NCBI RefSeq assembly: GCF_040529055.1
Contig: NZ_CP132342.1
Location: forward strand, 1,362,001 to 1,426,000
Source: Xanthomonas sontii
Lineage (GTDB): Bacteria; Pseudomonadota; Gammaproteobacteria; Xanthomonadales; Xanthomonadaceae
Length of the DNA: 64,000 bases
Reading direction: 5' to 3'
Shown: in pieces, positions 52,178 through 61,274 of the stretch
Position numbering within the stretch: the stretch's first letter is position 1
Layout: each line of letters opens with the position of its first letter
Notes under the pieces: model-generated
The model's database searches: none
Told to the model about the DNA's origin: nothing
What the model saw: the letters and a program-made list of their open reading frames with translations, nothing else
Position numbers and translations under genes: made by a program

Positions 52178-52563
52178 TGCGCTGGGCGCGCGCGCCGGCA
52201 GGGGGGCGTGCACCGGGCTGATCGCAGTGTCGGCATGCGCGAGCCCGGCCGCCCATTCCATCGACGACACGGCGTCGGCCACCATGCCTGATCACTCCAG
52301 CGCCGGTGGTCGCCCGCCCGTTGGCTGGATTCGCGGCGGCGGACTCACCGAAGCGGTCGCTGGCGTAGACAGCTACATTCCTGAACACGTCGGCGCTTTC
52401 GCCGCTGTACGCCACGGCTTACAGTCGAATGACAAGGACGTGTCGCCCGCTGGACAAACGGGGGAAGGTCCGGGGTTCCCGCTGCTCGATCACGTCGGTC
52501 ACGGCGCAGCGCCGTGTGCGGCGCGCGCCGCGCGGGTCGCAACGCTTTCAGGGGAGAAGCGGG
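52178..52563. other. Gap before the EAL gene, nothing recognised
   Basis: This 386-base stretch contains overlapping open frames without recognisable protein features or ribosome sites. It presumably includes the promoter for the GAF-EAL gene, but I see no convincing -35/-10 pair. The only notable signal is GGGGAG at 52551-52556, the ribosome site of the next gene. Confidence 0.4.
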
Positions 52564-53802
52564 ATGGCGTCGACCGAGGATCTGCCAGAGCCTCATCCGT
52601 TGTTCGAGCTGCTGTCGGGCGAGATCAGCGACCGCGAACTGCGCCGCTGCCTGCGCGTGGTGCGCCTGCACCTGGGCATGGACGTGGCGTTCCTGTCGCG
52701 CTTCCGGGAAACCGACCGCGTGCTGGATCACGTGGACGGGCCGCCCGACGGGCCGATCCACGAAGGCCAGATCCTGCCGTTCGCCGACGGCTACTGCATG
52801 GGCGTGGTCCGCGGCGAGTTGCCGCAGCTCATTCCGGATACCTCATTGGTGCCGGCGGCGCAGTGCATCCCGGCGACGTGGCAGATCCCGATCGGCGCGC
52901 ACATGAGCGTGCCGATCCAGGTGAACGGCCGGATCTACGGCACGCTGTGCTGTTTCAGCTTCCTGCCCAGGCACGACCTGGGCGAGCGCGACATCGGCAT
53001 GCTGCGTGCGTTCGCCGAGATCTTCGCGCTGCGCCTGCACGAGGTGGAGGCGCACAAGCTGGAACGGCAGGCGATGATCGACGAGATCGACGGCGCGCTG
53101 GCGGCGGGTGCGCCGCGCATCGTGTTCCAGCCGGTGTTCGCGCTGCAGGGGCTGCGCCTGCATGGGTTCGAGTGCCTGTCGCGTTTCGACGTCGTGCCGC
53201 AGCGCGGGCCTGCGCAGTGGTTCCAGCAGGCCGAACTGGCCGGTGTCGGCATTCGCCTGGAGCTACACGTGCTGGCCAAGGCGCTGGCGTATCTGCGGCG
53301 CTTCCCGCCGCAGTACCGGCTCAGCGTGAACATGTCGCCGGAACTGATCATGTCCGGGTCCCTGGCGGGGCTGCTCGGCGACGACACCGAGGTGACGCGC
53401 CTGATCCTGGAGATCACCGAGCACGCCATCGTGCGCAACTACCAGGCGCTGGCGCAGGCGCTGGCGCCGCTGCGCGAGCGCGGCGCGCAGGTGGCGGTGG
53501 ACGATGCCGGTGCCGGCTACGCCAGCATGCGCCACATCCTGCAGTTGCAGCCGGACGTCATCAAGCTCGACATGAGCATCACCCAGTGCATCCATTCCGA
53601 CCGCAGCCGCCGCGCGCTGGCCAAGGGGCTGACCAACTTCGCCCACGAGATCGGCACGCGGGTGGTGGCTGAAGGTGTGGAGACGGCGCAGGAACTGGAC
53701 GCGCTGCGCGAGCTGCAGGTCGACCTGGTGCAGGGGTATTTCCTGTCACGGCCGCTGTCGGAGGATGCGGCGCTCGCCCTGGCGCTGTCCGACGCCGGCT
53801 GA
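52564..53802 (+). CDS. GAF-EAL cyclic-di-GMP phosphodiesterase
   Basis: This 412-residue cytosolic protein has an N-terminal GAF domain (about residues 20-165; FLSRFRETDRVLDHVDG, MSVPIQVNGRIYGTLCCFS) and a C-terminal EAL domain (about 180-405). EAL residues appear as GFECLSRF (ECLSR in place of EALxR), SVNMSPELI, LEITEHAIV, VDDAGAGYASMRHI, IKLDMSIT, AEGVETAQELDAL and VQGYFLSRP, so the metal-binding acids and the lysine are kept and it is probably active. It should hydrolyse c-di-GMP in response to a ligand of the GAF domain. No GGDEF domain is present. Confidence 0.92.
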   Translation: MASTEDLPEPHPLFELLSGEISDRELRRCLRVVRLHLGMDVAFLSRFRETDRVLDHVDGPPDGPIHEGQILPFADGYCMGVVRGELPQLIPDTSLVPAAQCIPATWQIPIGAHMSVPIQVNGRIYGTLCCFSFLPRHDLGERDIGMLRAFAEIFALRLHEVEAHKLERQAMIDEIDGALAAGAPRIVFQPVFALQGLRLHGFECLSRFDVVPQRGPAQWFQQAELAGVGIRLELHVLAKALAYLRRFPPQYRLSVNMSPELIMSGSLAGLLGDDTEVTRLILEITEHAIVRNYQALAQALAPLRERGAQVAVDDAGAGYASMRHILQLQPDVIKLDMSITQCIHSDRSRRALAKGLTNFAHEIGTRVVAEGVETAQELDALRELQVDLVQGYFLSRPLSEDAALALALSDAG

Positions 53803-53884
53803 GCCGCGGGGCATCGTTGCAGGCGCGGCGCGATCGATGGACGGCTTGGCCGATGCAGGCCTGCGGCCGATCACGCGGCGTCCT

Positions 53885-54160
53885 CTACCACGGCACCACG
53901 CGGCCCAGGTAATCCAGGTAGTGCAGGCCGCCGCGGCCATGGGCGGCATCGATGGTGTCGAGCAGCGGCGGGATGCTGTCGTCGATGGACAGGCGCGCCT
54001 GCGGCCCGCCCATGTCGGTGCGCACCCAGCCGGGCGGCTCGGACTTGATCGCATTGGTGCCGGCCTCGTTCATGGCGGCGCAGCCCGACACGCTGCGCGA
54101 GTCTGCTTGCACGTTCGCGCTGCCGGTGGTCACCGAGCCCATCACCGTATCGATGTTGTG
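53885..54160 (-). pseudogene. Remnant of a short-chain dehydrogenase/reductase gene
   Basis: The minus-strand frame reads TVMGSVTTGS, a degraded active-site region, and then PGWVRTDMGGPQARLSIDDSIPPLLDTIDAAHGRGGLHYLDYLGRVVPW, the normal C-terminus of NAD(P)-dependent SDR proteins. The Rossmann N-terminus with its glycine-rich loop is absent upstream in every frame and the expected YxxxK is lost, so only the last ~90 residues survive. It is a decayed fragment, not a working gene. Confidence 0.65.
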
Positions 54161-54347
54161 GCATCCGCGCCTGGAGCACGATGCGGCGCACCGATGGCTC
54201 CGCGCCTGTTTCTGTCCGAGTTCCGCTCGCGCGTGCCGCTGCGCTGAGTCGCACAGGCCGTTGCTGTCGGGATGCGACATCGGCACTGGTCCGTCGCCGC
54301 GGCGATGCCGCACACTTGCCGGCTCAGATCGAAGGCAGGAACAGGCG

Positions 54348-55082
54348 ATGGCACGGCGATACGGATGGAGCGCGATGCTGGTGGGGCTGGTGGCGTTCGC
54401 CGCGGCGGCGGCCGGCCCCGCACCCGGCGAATACAGCACCAAGGAAGGCTGGGGCAGCATGCGGGTCACCGACAAGGGCGGCGCGCGCCAGTTCGACCTG
54501 TTGTCGGTCGGCGCCAACGGCCACACCTGCTCGCTGTCGGGCACGCTGCAGGGCGACAAGGCGGAGGTGAACGATGCCGGCGACGTGCCGTGCAAGCTGG
54601 CGTTCAAGCCGGTGCCGGGCGGGTTCAACGTGGCCGCGCTGACCGAGGAAAGCTGCCGCGACTATTGCGGCATGCGCGCCAGCTTCGAGGGCGACTACCT
54701 GCAGTTGCCGGCCGGCTGCACCGCCGCGGCCAGCAGCCGGCGGCGCGAGGCGTATCTGCAGGACTATCGCGGCAAGCGCTACGACAAGGCGCTTGCCGGC
54801 ATGCAGGCGTTCGCAGGCGAGTGTGGCGGCTTCCTCAACTGGCTCGATCGCGACCGCTTCGCCAACGACCGCGCCATCACGTTGCTGCGCCTGGGCCGGC
54901 CGCAGGAATGCCTGGCGACGCTGGACGGCACCATGGCCGGCCGCAGCCGCGATGAGGCCTCGTTCCAGGCGGAACTGGAAAAGCAGAGCACCATGCTGCC
55001 GCCCAGCGACTGGGACGCCTACCTGCCGATCGCCAAGTCCACCTGGTTCAACCGCAAGCTGTGCGAGGCGGCCAGGCGCTGA
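54348..55082 (+). CDS. Exported cysteine-rich protein of unknown function
   Basis: This 244-residue protein has a signal peptide (SAMLVGLVAFAAAAAGPAPGEY). The mature protein has a beta-rich first half (GSMRVTDKGGARQFDLLSVGANGHTCSLSGTLQGDKAEV, then PCKLAFKPVPGGFNVAALTEESCRDYCGMRASFEG) and a helical second half (YLQDYRGKRYDKALAGMQAFAGECGGFLNWLDRDRFANDRAITLLRLGRPQECLATLD) with at least eight cysteines, suggesting disulfides. It resembles lysozyme-inhibitor-like periplasmic proteins in layout only. Function is unknown. Confidence 0.72.
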   Translation: MARRYGWSAMLVGLVAFAAAAAGPAPGEYSTKEGWGSMRVTDKGGARQFDLLSVGANGHTCSLSGTLQGDKAEVNDAGDVPCKLAFKPVPGGFNVAALTEESCRDYCGMRASFEGDYLQLPAGCTAAASSRRREAYLQDYRGKRYDKALAGMQAFAGECGGFLNWLDRDRFANDRAITLLRLGRPQECLATLDGTMAGRSRDEASFQAELEKQSTMLPPSDWDAYLPIAKSTWFNRKLCEAARR

Positions 55083-55327
55083 CAGACGCTGTGTCGGTAC
55101 GGCGCGCGGATGGCCGCTGCACCGGGTGCCGTCCGCCGCTGCGAGACGCGGCACGGTGGCCATGAATGTGCTGCGGTTGGCGTGTGACGCGAGAGACGCC
55201 CAGGCCCCTGGCGCCGTTCCATGGCCCGCTGGTCGCCGGGGCGGCGTGGCGTCGCCGGTTGCCGTGGCCGCGGGCGACTGCGCATACTTCCGGCGACCAA
55301 TGGCGCGTTGGACGCCCTGGAGCAAGG

Positions 55328-56164
55328 ATGATCGATCGAATGCGACGCCTGTTGTCCCGCACCTCGCCACGCGGGGCCGATACCGCCCACGAGGCTGCAG
55401 GGCCGGAGCCCGCGCCCGAGGCGCAACCGCGCCATGCACTGCAGCAGCTGTTGCTGCAGGTGCTGCAGCGCGAGGGGCATGCGGCGACCCTGCACGACGA
55501 GGTGGTCGTGCTCGGCAACGGCCTGCAACTGCTCACCGAACTGGTGGATCTGGCCGAGCTGCGCAAGGGCGTGCGCACGGCCAGCTGCATTCGCGTGCAT
55601 CACCGCAGCCTGTTCCCCGACGGGATCGTCGAGTTCCAGCATTCCATCGGCGAGGACACCGACGCGAGCCTGGCTTCGGGCTTCACAACCTGGGCGCGCA
55701 CCGATCTGGTGGCGCTGTCGGAGGCGGTGGCCGCGCCGGCCGATGCGCGCTGCATGACGTTGCAGATGGAGTTCCCCGCCTCGGCCACGACCGAGTCGGC
55801 GCTGCGGCGCACGGTGGTGCTGGGGCCGGTGGCGCACATGAATGGCGACGCCGCGCGGGCCGCGGCGGGCGAGGACACCGAACACGCGTTCTGCCCGTGC
55901 TGCCTGTTCACCAACAGCCTGGACGCCTTGATGCCGTTGCTGCAGCGGGATCAGCGCATGCTCGGCATCCGCCTGTTCGCCTCGCGCGACGCCGACGGCG
56001 AGGTGGCGGCCGACTGCCGGGTCAATGGCGAGGACTTTCCCGACGGCGTGGCCTGCCTGCGCCGTTACGCCGAGAGTTGGCCAGCGCTGGGCGCCATGGA
56101 GTTCCGCAAGCAGTACGCGGTGGTGCGGCTGCCGGAGCCGGTGGCGCCGGACATCGCGCACTGA
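55328..56164 (+). CDS. DUF6348-like protein of unknown function
   Basis: This 278-residue protein lacks a signal peptide and membrane segments. It contains VRVHHRSLFPDGIVEFQHSIGEDTDASLASGFTTWARTDLVAL-like sequence (residues ~90-130, here starting IRVHHRSLFPDG) and a cysteine-containing FCPCCLFTNSLDAL segment near residue 190, a pattern I associate with the DUF6348 family. Function is unknown. GGAG at 55319-55322 supports the ATG at 55328, although ATG 55340 is an alternative. It is convergent with the acyltransferase gene. Confidence 0.65.
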   Translation: MIDRMRRLLSRTSPRGADTAHEAAGPEPAPEAQPRHALQQLLLQVLQREGHAATLHDEVVVLGNGLQLLTELVDLAELRKGVRTASCIRVHHRSLFPDGIVEFQHSIGEDTDASLASGFTTWARTDLVALSEAVAAPADARCMTLQMEFPASATTESALRRTVVLGPVAHMNGDAARAAAGEDTEHAFCPCCLFTNSLDALMPLLQRDQRMLGIRLFASRDADGEVAADCRVNGEDFPDGVACLRRYAESWPALGAMEFRKQYAVVRLPEPVAPDIAH

Positions 56165-56215
56165 CGCTTCATCGGGCACTGCCCGAGCGCGCGCCCAGTG
56201 TGGGGTGGCGGCGGT

Positions 56216-57049
56216 CTAGGCCGCCGCCGCGGCATCCGCCGGCGCGCTGGGCAGCGCCGACGCCACGATGCCGTGCAACTGCGCAGCCAGCGCCTTGCGG
56301 TCGCTGCCCGGCGCCACCGCGAGCGGTGCGTGGAAGGTCACCCTGACTACCGCACCGGACAGGCGCAGGAAGTGCGCGACGTGCGCACCGGCCTGCATCT
56401 CGCCGTAGAAAGCGTAGGCATCGCGATCGCCGCCTTGCGCGATGGGGTGTCCGTCGACGCTGCGCACCTCCAGCGTGAACGGCTGCAGCGTCCACTGCCG
56501 CGCGCCCGCGTTGGCGCTGAGGAACAGCGAGAACAGGCTGGACTTGAACGGCGCCACCCGCTCGCCGGAGGAGGTGGTGCCCTCAGCGAACAGCACCACG
56601 TCGTGATCCGGGCGCAGTTGCGCAGCCACGGCGGCCGCCACCGCCGCAGCATCCTGGCGACGCCGGCTGATGAACACGGTCTGCGCCAGCGCGCCGATGT
56701 GGCGCATGCCCGGCCAGCGCTCCATGTCGTTCTTGGCGATGAAGCGCGCGCGCAGCAGGCTGCCCAGCACCACGATGTCGAAGTGGGAGATGTGGTTGCC
56801 GACGAACAGCGTCCCGCCCGCGTCGCGCGGCGTGCCCACCACCTCGACGCGAATCCCCAGCGCGCGCCGCAGGCAGCCGAACCACAGCCGCGGCAGCACG
56901 AACGCGGCGCGGCCGCGGGTGAAGCGCATCAGCAGCCACTGCGGCGGGATCAGCAGCACGCTGGCCGCGATGCAGACGGCGAGTCGGACGATGGCGCGCA
57001 CGCGGCCAAGCGGGGCGTCTGCAACATGTCGGGGCGAAGCGGAAGGCAT
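56216..57049 (-). CDS. 1-acyl-sn-glycerol-3-phosphate acyltransferase (PlsC family)
   Basis: This 277-residue protein has an N-terminal membrane segment (VRLAVCIAASVLLIPPQWLL) and the acyltransferase motifs VGNHISHFDIVVL (HX4D catalytic motif), RFIAKNDMERWPGM, and VVLFAEGTTSSGERVAPFKSSLF (EGTxS motif), in order. It probably transfers an acyl chain to lysophosphatidic acid at the inner membrane; a specialised lysophospholipid substrate is possible. The ATG at 57049 directly precedes the MPSASPRH sequence; the frame upstream runs into repeat DNA and is not coding. Confidence 0.9.
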   Translation of the reverse strand: MPSASPRHVADAPLGRVRAIVRLAVCIAASVLLIPPQWLLMRFTRGRAAFVLPRLWFGCLRRALGIRVEVVGTPRDAGGTLFVGNHISHFDIVVLGSLLRARFIAKNDMERWPGMRHIGALAQTVFISRRRQDAAAVAAAVAAQLRPDHDVVLFAEGTTSSGERVAPFKSSLFSLFLSANAGARQWTLQPFTLEVRSVDGHPIAQGGDRDAYAFYGEMQAGAHVAHFLRLSGAVVRVTFHAPLAVAPGSDRKALAAQLHGIVASALPSAPADAAAAA

Positions 57050-57175
57050 GTGGATCGCAGGTGAGGGCACGGTCGGCACGCGCGGCGGCGCGCCCGCGGC
57101 GATGGTAGCCGAGGCGTGTGTACTTGAGCATCCACGGGTGACCTGCTGGCGGTCCGGCGTGCTGTCTGATCCGCG

Positions 57176-57306
57176 CGTCGCGGCTGAAGCCGCTCCCACA
57201 GGAACCGGCGATGTGCTGGCTGGGGGCACTGTGGGAGGGACTTCAGTCCCGACTGCTTCCAGGGACGGATGGCTGGCCAGCTTCGTTCGTCGCGGCTGAA
57301 GCCGTT
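57176..57306. repeat. Three REP-like palindromes in a 510-base intergenic region
   Basis: CGTCGCGGCTGAAGCCG followed by CTCCCACA (57176-57200), its partner CTGTGGGAGGGACTTCAGTCCCGAC-type copy (57229-57252) and a partial third copy CGTCGCGGCTGAAGCCG (57288-57304) share stems such as GCGGCT-GA-AGCCGC and GGGACTTCAGTCCC. They match the family at 17065-17140. No gene is supported in 57050-57560. Confidence 0.75.
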
Positions 57307-57560
57307 CGTAAGGCTCTTGCGGTGTGTGACGAGATAGGAGGGGCGGTTGGCCAAGGCGATGCCCATCGGTGTCGACTTCGTCGTCGGATGCGCCGATCAC
57401 CCCTGCGAGGCGCACCGGAGGAGCGGCTTCAGCCCTGATGAGGCGTCGCCGATCGCACACGTCGCGGTATCAGCGCCTGTGGGCCTTGACGAGTTGCGGC
57501 AAAAAAGAACGACTGGCACCAGTGGAAGCCGCACCTGCAGAGGTACTGCAGGTTGCGGAG

Positions 57561-58055
57561 TCAGTGCGTGCCATCGGCCTGCTTGCAATCCGCAGTCTGC
57601 GAGGTGGCAAACGATGTAAGGGTCCACGCATCTGCGGGTCGCGCCTCGACGCCGTAGATCCACGACTGCCTCACGCCGCCGATGCAACTGGCGATGGCGA
57701 TGCTGTCGCCTGGCGTGCCCTGGTCGGGTAACGGCAGCGGTTCGGGCGCCCGGGTCTGTACGCCGTGCAGCGTCCTCGTGTAGGTCAGGACGATAGGGCC
57801 GAGCCGGTCAGGATTTCCCATGCTCATCACGTCTCCGCGCGTTTTTTGCTTCGCCAGCCAATCGCGCACCTGCCGCCATTCGGGCGTGCCCGCGGCGTAG
57901 GTGTTGGTACTGGACACGCGCAGGCTGTCCGGCACCTCCGGCGCCGCGTGCGTCGCCAGGGGCAGCAGGGCGAGCAGCAGCGGGCCCATGACCCATCCGG
58001 TGCGCCGAGCGCGTCGTTGACTGGTCCCGACTGCACCACCGTTGTGCCTGTGCAT
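57561..58055 (-). CDS. Exported protein of unknown function
   Basis: This 164-residue protein has a signal peptide (WVMGPLLLALLPLATHA, cleavage before APEVPD). The mature sequence includes TYAAGTPEWRQVRDWLAKQKTRGDVMSMGNPDRLGPIVLTYTRTLHGVQ and two cysteines (IASCIGG, TADCKQ) that could form a disulfide. AGGGAG on the minus strand lies about 8 bases before the ATG at 58055, which is preferred to the ATG at 58100. No family recognised. Confidence 0.65.
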   Translation of the reverse strand: MHRHNGGAVGTSQRRARRTGWVMGPLLLALLPLATHAAPEVPDSLRVSSTNTYAAGTPEWRQVRDWLAKQKTRGDVMSMGNPDRLGPIVLTYTRTLHGVQTRAPEPLPLPDQGTPGDSIAIASCIGGVRQSWIYGVEARPADAWTLTSFATSQTADCKQADGTH

Positions 58056-58153
58056 CCGACCGCTCCCTGCTGGTTGCCGATGGCGCGACGATAGCACCAT
58101 CGGTGGCCATGCCTGCCCGCGTGGCCCGGGCGTGTCGCCGGCTGCGCTCGCGC

Positions 58154-58360
58154 TCAGCGTTTGCCGGGGCGATCGGCCAATGAGGCCTGCAGCGCGGTCG
58201 CCAATGCCGCGTCGCCGCTGACCAGCTCTCTCCAGCGTAAGTCCAGGCCCTTGCGCCGGCCCTTCTCGGTGAGCTTCAGGCCATCCGGGTCCACGGTCAG
58301 GGTGTAGTGCACGCCGTCGATCTCCAGTGCGCGGCGCAGGGGTTTGTCGAGCGGGGTCAT
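58154..58360 (-). CDS. Small protein of unknown function
   Basis: This 68-residue protein (MTPLDKPLRRALEIDGVHYTLTVDPDGLKLTEKGRRKGLDLRWRELVSGD...) has a short beta-hairpin-like centre and a basic character with no signal or membrane segment. Similar small proteins occur in Xanthomonadaceae beside xthA-type genes, but I know of no function. It is divergent from exonuclease III, 74 bases apart. Confidence 0.65.
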   Translation of the reverse strand: MTPLDKPLRRALEIDGVHYTLTVDPDGLKLTEKGRRKGLDLRWRELVSGDAALATALQASLADRPGKR

Positions 58361-58434
58361 GCGGCGGCTCCCGTTTTCACGATGCGGCGAGGGTAGCGGG
58401 GCCAAGGTGATGGCAGGTTCTGCAGGCGCGCCGG

Positions 58435-59577
58435 ATGAAGACGCTCAAGATCGCCACCTACAACGTCAACGGTATCCGCAGCCGCTTGCCGCAGCTGCTG
58501 CAATGGTTGCAGCGCGAGGCGCCGGACATCGTCGGGCTGCAGGAGCTCAAGAGCGTGGATGCCGGCTTTCCGCTGGCCGAGCTGCATGCCGCCGGCTACG
58601 GCGCGGTGTGGATGGGGCAGTCGAGCTGGAACGGCGTGGCGCTGCTGGCCAGGGGCTGCGATCCGGTCGAGAGCCGGCGCGGCCTGCCCGGCGATCCGCG
58701 CGACACCCAGAGCCGCTACATCGAGGCGATGGCGCACGGCGTGCTGGTCGGCTGTCTGTACCTGCCCAACGGCAATCCGCGCCCGGGTCCGAAGTTCGAC
58801 TACAAGCTGGACTGGTTCGCGCGGCTGCAGCGGCATGCGCAGCACCTGGTGGCGCTGCCGCATCCGGTCGCCTTGATCGGCGACTTCAACGTGGTGCCCA
58901 CCGATGCGGACATCTACAACCCGGCCTCATGGCGGCGCGATGCGCTGCTGCAACCGGAAAGCCGCCAGGCCTATGCAGAACTGCTGGCGCAGGGCTGGAC
59001 CGACAGCCTGCGCCAGGTGCACGGCGAGCGCCGCGTGTACACGTTCTGGGATTATTTCCGCCAGCACTGGCAGCGCGATGCCGGGCTGCGCATCGACCAC
59101 CTGCTGCTGAATCCACCGCTGGCCGCGCGCCTGCGCGACGCCGGCGTGGACCGCTGGGTGCGCGACCTGCCGCATGCCAGCGACCATGCGCCGACCTGGG
59201 TCGCTCTGGGCGCGGCGCCGGCCCGCGGTGCAGCTGCGTCGCCGGCGAAGCCGAAGCGCGGTGAAGCGGGCGCTGAAGGAAACACGAAGGGCGCCAAGGC
59301 GAAGAAGACCACACGCACCTCCGCATCTGGCGCGCCGTCGCGGGCGGAGAAGGCGGCAGCGCGGACCAAGGGCAAGGGTAAGACGACGGCCACGACCAAG
59401 GCGAAGTCGACGACGCCAGCGCCGGCAACAAAAAAGAAAGGCGCAACACAAACGGCAACCGCCAAGACGCCGAAAGCGCGCAAGCCGCGCGCTGCCACTA
59501 CGGTGCCGCCGACGCCCTCGCGCGGTGGCAAACACCGCAAACCACCCCTTCTCCCGCCGGGAGAAGGTGGCGCGTAG
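58435..59577 (+). CDS. xth: Exodeoxyribonuclease III with long basic C-terminal tail
   Basis: Residues 1-~257 form the AP endonuclease/exonuclease III fold: TYNVNGIRSR, IVGLQELKS (metal Glu), GCLYLPNGNPRPGPKFDYK, LIGDFNVVPTDADIYNP (catalytic Asp and Asn), LRIDHLLL and ASDHAPTWV (catalytic His). It repairs abasic sites and trims 3' ends. Residues ~258-380 are an unusual Lys/Ala/Thr-rich tail resembling a histone H1 tail, which could help DNA binding. The last residues (LLPPGEGGA) are encoded by an extragenic repeat (59548-59590) that supplies the stop codon. Typical relatives are about 260-270 residues. Confidence 0.9.
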   Translation: MKTLKIATYNVNGIRSRLPQLLQWLQREAPDIVGLQELKSVDAGFPLAELHAAGYGAVWMGQSSWNGVALLARGCDPVESRRGLPGDPRDTQSRYIEAMAHGVLVGCLYLPNGNPRPGPKFDYKLDWFARLQRHAQHLVALPHPVALIGDFNVVPTDADIYNPASWRRDALLQPESRQAYAELLAQGWTDSLRQVHGERRVYTFWDYFRQHWQRDAGLRIDHLLLNPPLAARLRDAGVDRWVRDLPHASDHAPTWVALGAAPARGAAASPAKPKRGEAGAEGNTKGAKAKKTTRTSASGAPSRAEKAAARTKGKGKTTATTKAKSTTPAPATKKKGATQTATAKTPKARKPRAATTVPPTPSRGGKHRKPPLLPPGEGGA

Positions 59578-59590
59578 CGCCGGATGAGGG
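59548..59590. repeat. Extragenic repeat overlapping the 3' end of the exonuclease III gene
   Basis: CCTTCTCCCGCCGGGAGAAGG is followed by TGGCGCGTAGCGCCGGATGAGGG; the TAG within the second hairpin ends the upstream protein. It has the same layout as 48947-48988. Confidence 0.85.
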
Positions 59591-59665
59591 TGCGGCAGAA
59601 TCGGAAAGACGCAGTTTCCCGCTATGTCGCCGCGCGGTGTGACCGACGTGGCGGCACGGCTTCCC

Positions 59666-60484
59666 TTACTTCAACATCTCGGTAAACGCGCGATCGGCCT
59701 CGATCACGTCCGGCAGCGCGGCGAACAGCGCGTCCAGGTCCACGTCGTCCAGCAGCGGGCCGGTCACCGCCTGCCGCGCCTGGTCGTTGGCGCCGCCGTG
59801 GCGCTCCAGCGCGTCGGCGACCAGCGCCGCCTGGGCGACGACCTTCGGCATCGGCTCGCCTTCCGGGGCCTGCAGCGGCCGCGCCTGGAAGGCGATGGCG
59901 GTCTGGATCACCTGCGGCAGGTGCCAGCGCCGCGCCAGCTCGGCGCCCACTTCCGGGTAGCCGAAGCCCAGTTGCACGGTCTCGTCGGCGGCGCGTCCGC
60001 TAGACGAGGCGTCCGGGTGCAGTTGCGCGGCGTAGTCGGGCGCGCCGGTCTGGATCAGCAGTTCGCCGATGTTGTGCATCATGCCGCAGGTGAAGGCGGT
60101 CTCCGCGTCCAGGCCCTTCTGCCGCGCCAGCAGCCGGCACACGCCGGCCACCTCGAAGCTGTGCAGCCAGAACGCGCGCAGGTCGAAATGCGCCGGGGCA
60201 TGGAAGGCGCCGGTCACCGAGGAGGCCAGCACCAGGGTGCGCAAGGTGTTGAAGCCCAGGCGCAGCGCCGCGTCTTCCACCGTGGTGGAGTCGCGCGCGC
60301 CACGGAAGCGCGCCGAATTGGCCAGCCGCAGCACCTTGGCCGCGATCACCGGGTCCCGCTCGATGTTGCGCGCCACCGCGTCCAGGCTGGTGCCCGGCGC
60401 ATCGAACTGCAGGATCAGGTCCTGCGCCACCTGAGGAATGGTCGGCAGGGTGTGCAACTGGTCGAACAGCGCCTCTAGCTTCAT
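59666..60484 (-). CDS. HDOD-domain signalling protein
   Basis: This 272-residue protein is essentially a single HDOD domain, related to HD phosphohydrolases but without catalytic metal residues: LHTLPTIPQVAQDLILQFDAP, VIAAKVLRLANSARFRGA, VEDAALRLGFNTLRTLVLASSV, FWLHSFEVAGVCRLLAR, MMHNIGELLI. HDOD proteins act in signalling, often linked to c-di-GMP and motility; in X. campestris related GsmR has such a role. The exact function here is open. The gene is monocistronic. Confidence 0.9.
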   Translation of the reverse strand: MKLEALFDQLHTLPTIPQVAQDLILQFDAPGTSLDAVARNIERDPVIAAKVLRLANSARFRGARDSTTVEDAALRLGFNTLRTLVLASSVTGAFHAPAHFDLRAFWLHSFEVAGVCRLLARQKGLDAETAFTCGMMHNIGELLIQTGAPDYAAQLHPDASSSGRAADETVQLGFGYPEVGAELARRWHLPQVIQTAIAFQARPLQAPEGEPMPKVVAQAALVADALERHGGANDQARQAVTGPLLDDVDLDALFAALPDVIEADRAFTEMLK

Positions 60485-60641
60485 GGGGACCCTCGGAACG
60501 GAACGGGAGGCGGGCAGGGCCGGCAGCCGGCCGCGCCGCCACGGTGGCGGAATGCGCGCATCCTACCGATTCGCGATGGCCGGCGTGTGGAAAACCGGTC
60601 CCGCGGCGACGGCCGCGCCCTGGTGCAGCAGTGTGCGCGGC

Positions 60642-61115
60642 TCAGCCGGCGCTGCGCACGCGCAGGGTCAGGCCCTTGAGGAAGTTGCGCAGCAACTGGT
60701 CGCCGCACAGGCGGAAATTCTTGTGCTCCGGCTGCCGGAACAGCGCCGACAGTTCCGGCTTGGACACCGGGAAACCGGCGGCGTCGAAGATCTGGTGCAT
60801 GTCCACGTCCTTGAGCTGGAACGCCACGCGCAGCTTCTTCAGCACCACGTTGTTGGTGATGCGCGCTTCCACCGGGCGCGGCGGCAGGCTTTCGTCGCGG
60901 CCGCGGTAGTGGAACACCAGCCCGTCCAGCACATGCGCCAGCACCGCGTCGCTGCATTCGACGAAGCCGTCTTCGTCCTCCTTCTTCAGCCACGCCGGGA
61001 TCTGCGCCTTGTCGATCGGGAACGCGGGATCGGCGAGGTGCGCCAGATCGACGATCTTCTGGTCGCTCAGGTCGAGCATGTAGCGGATGGAGCGCAGGAT
61101 GTCGTTGTTGAGCAT
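60642..61115 (-). CDS. yehS: DUF1456 family protein (YehS-like)
   Basis: This 157-residue protein consists of two repeats of the DUF1456 motif: NNDILRSIRYMLDLSDQKIVDLAHLADP...IPAWLKKEDEDGFVECSD and NNVVLKKLRVAFQLKDVDMHQIFDAAGFPVSKPELSALFRQPEHKNFRLCGDQLLRNFLKGLTL. E. coli YehS has this arrangement; its function is unknown. It is probably cytosolic and is divergent from glpR. Confidence 0.92.
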   Translation of the reverse strand: MLNNDILRSIRYMLDLSDQKIVDLAHLADPAFPIDKAQIPAWLKKEDEDGFVECSDAVLAHVLDGLVFHYRGRDESLPPRPVEARITNNVVLKKLRVAFQLKDVDMHQIFDAAGFPVSKPELSALFRQPEHKNFRLCGDQLLRNFLKGLTLRVRSAG

Positions 61116-61274
61116 GGCGGGTGTGGGAGTGCGGGAGGCCCGGCGAGGGGCGCTAGTCTAGGCGCTGGCCCGCATCGGCGCGTAGACCGCGCAGGCCCGG
61201 GCCATGGCTGCGGTTCACCGAGGGTGTGCACGCGGCGCGGTTGCATCCGCGGGCGCATCCGCCATCATCGGGGC

